From the NCBI GenBank assembly GCA_945897825.1, contig CAMDGX010000022.1, positions 1 to 55,892 on the forward strand: a stretch of 55,892 bases of DNA, written 5' to 3'. Below are positions 53,502 through 55,892 of the stretch, piece after piece (within the stretch, counting starts at the first letter, position 1; each line of letters opens with the position of its first letter). The notes below the pieces were generated by a model. It was not told the DNA's origin. It did not search any database and saw nothing but the letters and a program-made list of their open reading frames with translations. The stretch comes from Asaia bogorensis. Its GTDB lineage: Bacteria > Pseudomonadota > Alphaproteobacteria > Acetobacterales > Acetobacteraceae. The position numbers and the translations under genes are program-made.

Positions 53502-54713
53502 ATGTCCCCCCCGCTCGCCTCCTTCCTTCCCGTCCTGCTCGGCATCGCCAGCGCGCAGGTTGCCCAGGGCATCCTCGGCCCGCTGATCCCGCTGCTGCTC
53601 GTCGACCAGCACGTCCCCACCTCCGGCATCGGCCTCGTTGCCTCCGCCCACTCCCTTGGCTTCCTGATCGGCTCGCTCTACGGCCCCCGCATCATCCCCC
53701 GTCTCGGCCACGGCCGCGCCTTCGTCGTCTTCGCCGTCGTGGCCGCCGACGCGATCCTGCTGATGGCGCTCTGGCAATCCCCCTGGGGCTGGGCGATCCT
53801 GCGCGCCGCCCAGGGCGCCGCCTATGCAGCCCTCTGCATCGTCGCCGAAAGCTGGCTGAACGCCCGGTCGGACAACGCCAGCCGCGGCCGCGTCTTCGCC
53901 CTCTACATGATGGCCTCCTGGGGCGGCGGCATCGCCGGCCCGGTCATCATCAGCATCGTGCCGCCCTCGGCCCTGCTCATCGTCGGCGCCGGCATGGCCT
54001 ACGCCACCGCCCTGCTGCCCATCGCCCTCGCCCAGCCGGTCAACCCGCCCGCCAGCACCCACGGCACCATGCGCCTGCTCGCCCTGCTGCGCGTCTCCCC
54101 CGTCGGCATCGCCTGCGGCCTGGGCGCGGGCCTGGCCAACTCCACCTTCCATGCGCTGACGCCCGTCTACCTGCAGAACCTCGGCCACACCGCCACCGCC
54201 GTCGGCCTCTTCGCCATGGCCGCCAACCTCGCCGGCCTGGTGATCCAGATGCCCGCCGGCATCCTGTCCGACCGCATCGGCCGCCGCCCCGTCGCCCTGG
54301 TCGCCCTCCTCGGCCCCGCCGCCGCGGCGCTGGCCTTCCTCGCCGCCGGCAACGCCCCGCTCCCCGTCCTGCTCGCCCTCGGCGCCCTGCTCTCCGGCCT
54401 CGCCGCCCCGCTCTACGGCCTCGGCGCCGGCCTCACCAACGACCGACTCGAAAGTGGCGACGCGGTCGCCGCCTCCGGCGCCCTCCTCGTCGCCTGGTCC
54501 GCCGGCGCCACCATCGGTCCCTCCATCGCCGGCCTGGTGATGGACCAGATCGGCCCCCAGGGCCTCTTCCTCTACCTCGCCGTCGTCTTCGCGGGGCTGG
54601 CGCTATTCACCGCATGGCGCATGATGGTGCGCGAGGAAGTCCCGCGCGACCGCCGCACCGCCTTCGTCCCCGCCGCCAACCCGCCCACCAGGCTCCCCGC
54701 CTCCGACGACTGA
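53502..54713 (+). CDS. MFS transporter (YcaD-like)
   Basis: 403 aa, 12 predicted helices. Loop 2-3 reads GSLYGPRIIPRLGHGRAFVVFA (the usual G-x-x-x-D-R-x-G-R in altered form), and loop 8-9 has the canonical GILSDRIGRRPVALVALLGP. GAAYAALCIVAESWLN in helix 4-5 is characteristic of the YcaD/UMF1-like drug or metabolite group. Substrate unknown. No clear Shine-Dalgarno before ATG 53502. Followed 16 nt later by a CoA-transferase gene. Confidence 0.85.
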   Translation: MSPPLASFLPVLLGIASAQVAQGILGPLIPLLLVDQHVPTSGIGLVASAHSLGFLIGSLYGPRIIPRLGHGRAFVVFAVVAADAILLMALWQSPWGWAILRAAQGAAYAALCIVAESWLNARSDNASRGRVFALYMMASWGGGIAGPVIISIVPPSALLIVGAGMAYATALLPIALAQPVNPPASTHGTMRLLALLRVSPVGIACGLGAGLANSTFHALTPVYLQNLGHTATAVGLFAMAANLAGLVIQMPAGILSDRIGRRPVALVALLGPAAAALAFLAAGNAPLPVLLALGALLSGLAAPLYGLGAGLTNDRLESGDAVAASGALLVAWSAGATIGPSIAGLVMDQIGPQGLFLYLAVVFAGLALFTAWRMMVREEVPRDRRTAFVPAANPPTRLPASDD

Positions 54714-54729
54714 TCTCGAGGAACCAAGC

Positions 54730-55892
54730 ATGACCACCCTGCCCCTCGCCCGCTTCAAGGTCCTCGACCTCACCCGAGTCCGCGCCGGCCCCACCTGCGT
54801 CCGGCAGCTCGCCGACTGGGGCGCCGAAGTCATCAAGATCGAAGCCCCCGAAGGCGATGCCGGCCTCGGCGGCGCCCGCCACGGCCCCGATTTCTGGAAC
54901 CTCCACCGCAACAAGCGCAGCCTCACGCTGGATCTCAAATCCCCCGAAGGCCGCGACATCTTCTACAAGCTCGTCGCCCAATCCGACGTCGTCGTGGAAA
55001 ACTACCGCCCCGACGTGAAAGACCGCCTCAAGATCGACCACGCCACGCTCGACGCGATCAACCCCCGCATCGTCTACGCCTCGATCTCCGGCTTCGGCCA
55101 AGACGGCCCCTACCGCGACCGCCCCGGCTTCGACCAGATCGCCCAGGGCATGGGCGGCCTCATGTCCATCACCGGCCTGCCCGGCCAAGGCCCCGTCCGC
55201 GTCGGCATCCCCGTCGCCGACCTCACCGCCGGCATCTTCGCCGCCCAAGGCATCCTCATCGCGCTCCTCGACCGCGAAGTCTCCGGCCGCGGCCAATGGG
55301 TCCAGTCCTCCCTCCTCGGCGCCCAGATCGCCATGCTCGACTTCCAGGCCGCCCGCTGGACCATCGCCCAGGAAATCCCCGAACAGGCCGGCAACGACCA
55401 CCCCACCTCCATCCCCACCGGCGTCTTCGCCACGTCGGACGGCCACATCAACATCGCCGCCGCCGGCAACGACATCTACCGCCGCCTCTGCCGCGCCCTC
55501 GGCCGCGACGACCTCGCCACCCACCCCGACTTCAACACCGACACCAACCGCTCGAAAAACCGCAAGGCGCTGAACGCCGAAATCGAAACCGTCACCCGAA
55601 CCAAAACCTCCGCCGACTGGATCGAAAACCTCAACGCCGCCAGCGTCCCCTGCGGCCCGATCTACACCATGGACCAGGTCTTCGCCGACCCGCAGGTCCA
55701 ACACCTCGGCATGGCCCGCCAGGTCACCCACCCCACCAAAGGCCAGGTCGGCCTCGTCGGCCAAGCCATCTCCATGTCCCGCTCCAAATGGGAAGTCCGC
55801 AACACCACGCCCGAACAAGGCGAACATACCAAGGAAATCCTGCAGAGCCTCGGCTATGATGATTCGGCCATCGCTGCACTTCGAGAGAAGAA
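54730..55892 (+). CDS. CaiB/BaiF family CoA-transferase, 3' end beyond window
   Basis: 387 codons visible, open to the right edge. Starts MTTLPLARFKVLDLTRVRAGPTCVRQLADWGAEVIKIE, the class III CoA-transferase N-terminus. NLHRNKRSLTLDLKSPEGRDIF, SISGFGQDGPYRDRPGFDQIAQGM and the catalytic aspartate D164 in VGIPVADLTAGIFAAQGI follow. Family length is about 390-410, so only a few residues are missing. Transfers CoA between carboxylic acids; substrate unknown. GAGGAA lies upstream of the ATG at 54730. Confidence 0.9.
   Translation, partial: MTTLPLARFKVLDLTRVRAGPTCVRQLADWGAEVIKIEAPEGDAGLGGARHGPDFWNLHRNKRSLTLDLKSPEGRDIFYKLVAQSDVVVENYRPDVKDRLKIDHATLDAINPRIVYASISGFGQDGPYRDRPGFDQIAQGMGGLMSITGLPGQGPVRVGIPVADLTAGIFAAQGILIALLDREVSGRGQWVQSSLLGAQIAMLDFQAARWTIAQEIPEQAGNDHPTSIPTGVFATSDGHINIAAAGNDIYRRLCRALGRDDLATHPDFNTDTNRSKNRKALNAEIETVTRTKTSADWIENLNAASVPCGPIYTMDQVFADPQVQHLGMARQVTHPTKGQVGLVGQAISMSRSKWEVRNTTPEQGEHTKEILQSLGYDDSAIAALREK

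Overview
The window is GC-rich chromosomal DNA of an alphaproteobacterium, most likely an Acetobacteraceae/Rhodospirillales member. The evidence is a typical alphaproteobacterial housekeeping block (rnd, kdsD, lptC, lptA, lptB, rpoN, hpf in one run; Hsp20 beside DUF1150; def-fmt-truA; dapD-dapE; gltD-gltB) and the overall composition. I see no phage genes, transposases, CRISPR arrays or rRNA. One tRNA gene, Leu(CAG), is present.

Layout. Positions 1-31 kb are mainly accessory catabolism and transport. They hold an orphan NMT1-like binding protein with an Fe-alcohol dehydrogenase/maleylacetate reductase and a GST (1-2.9 kb), a nitroreductase, and a dipeptide-type ABC importer whose two ATPases are fused (4.0-9.3 kb). 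Next come a GNAT acetyltransferase, a protein like the N,N-dimethylformamidase large subunit, two coupled Gfo/Idh/MocA oxidoreductases, a D-tartrate dehydratase and an SMR exporter (9.4-16.1 kb). An arsR-permease-thioredoxin operon (16.1-17.7 kb) is followed by a DEAD-box RNA helicase with a long structured leader (18.1 kb), a hypothetical gene that looks leaderless (19.4 kb), and two amidases divergent from a five-gene ABC importer (20.2-28.7 kb). A PAS-GGDEF/DUF2336 pair sits at 28.9-31.6 kb. Positions 31.7-53.3 kb are core functions: lysine/peptidoglycan precursor synthesis, translation initiation and N-terminal processing, tRNA pseudouridylation, small heat-shock protein, ribosome hibernation, sigma-54, LPS transport and Kdo synthesis, RNase D next to tRNA-Leu, an NDUFA9-like protein, and glutamate synthase with two DUF2059 secreted proteins between its subunits. 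An MFS transporter and a truncated CaiB/BaiF CoA-transferase close the window.

The most striking feature is a family of seven A/T-rich intergenic elements of about 107-118 bp (R1-R7). Each has a left hairpin, a large central stem with a variable core, and a right hairpin. Every copy abuts at least one stop codon, and all seven point the same way whatever the strand of the flanking genes. They look like composite bidirectional terminators or 3'-end elements, but three copies lie only 23-34 nt before a start codon, which hints at attenuation or read-through. I do not recognise the family by name. A second window-scale signal is a strand-wide change in G-versus-C bias: the + strand is C-rich from about 1 to 23.9 kb and G-rich from about 24 to 35 kb, and the change falls inside one gene.
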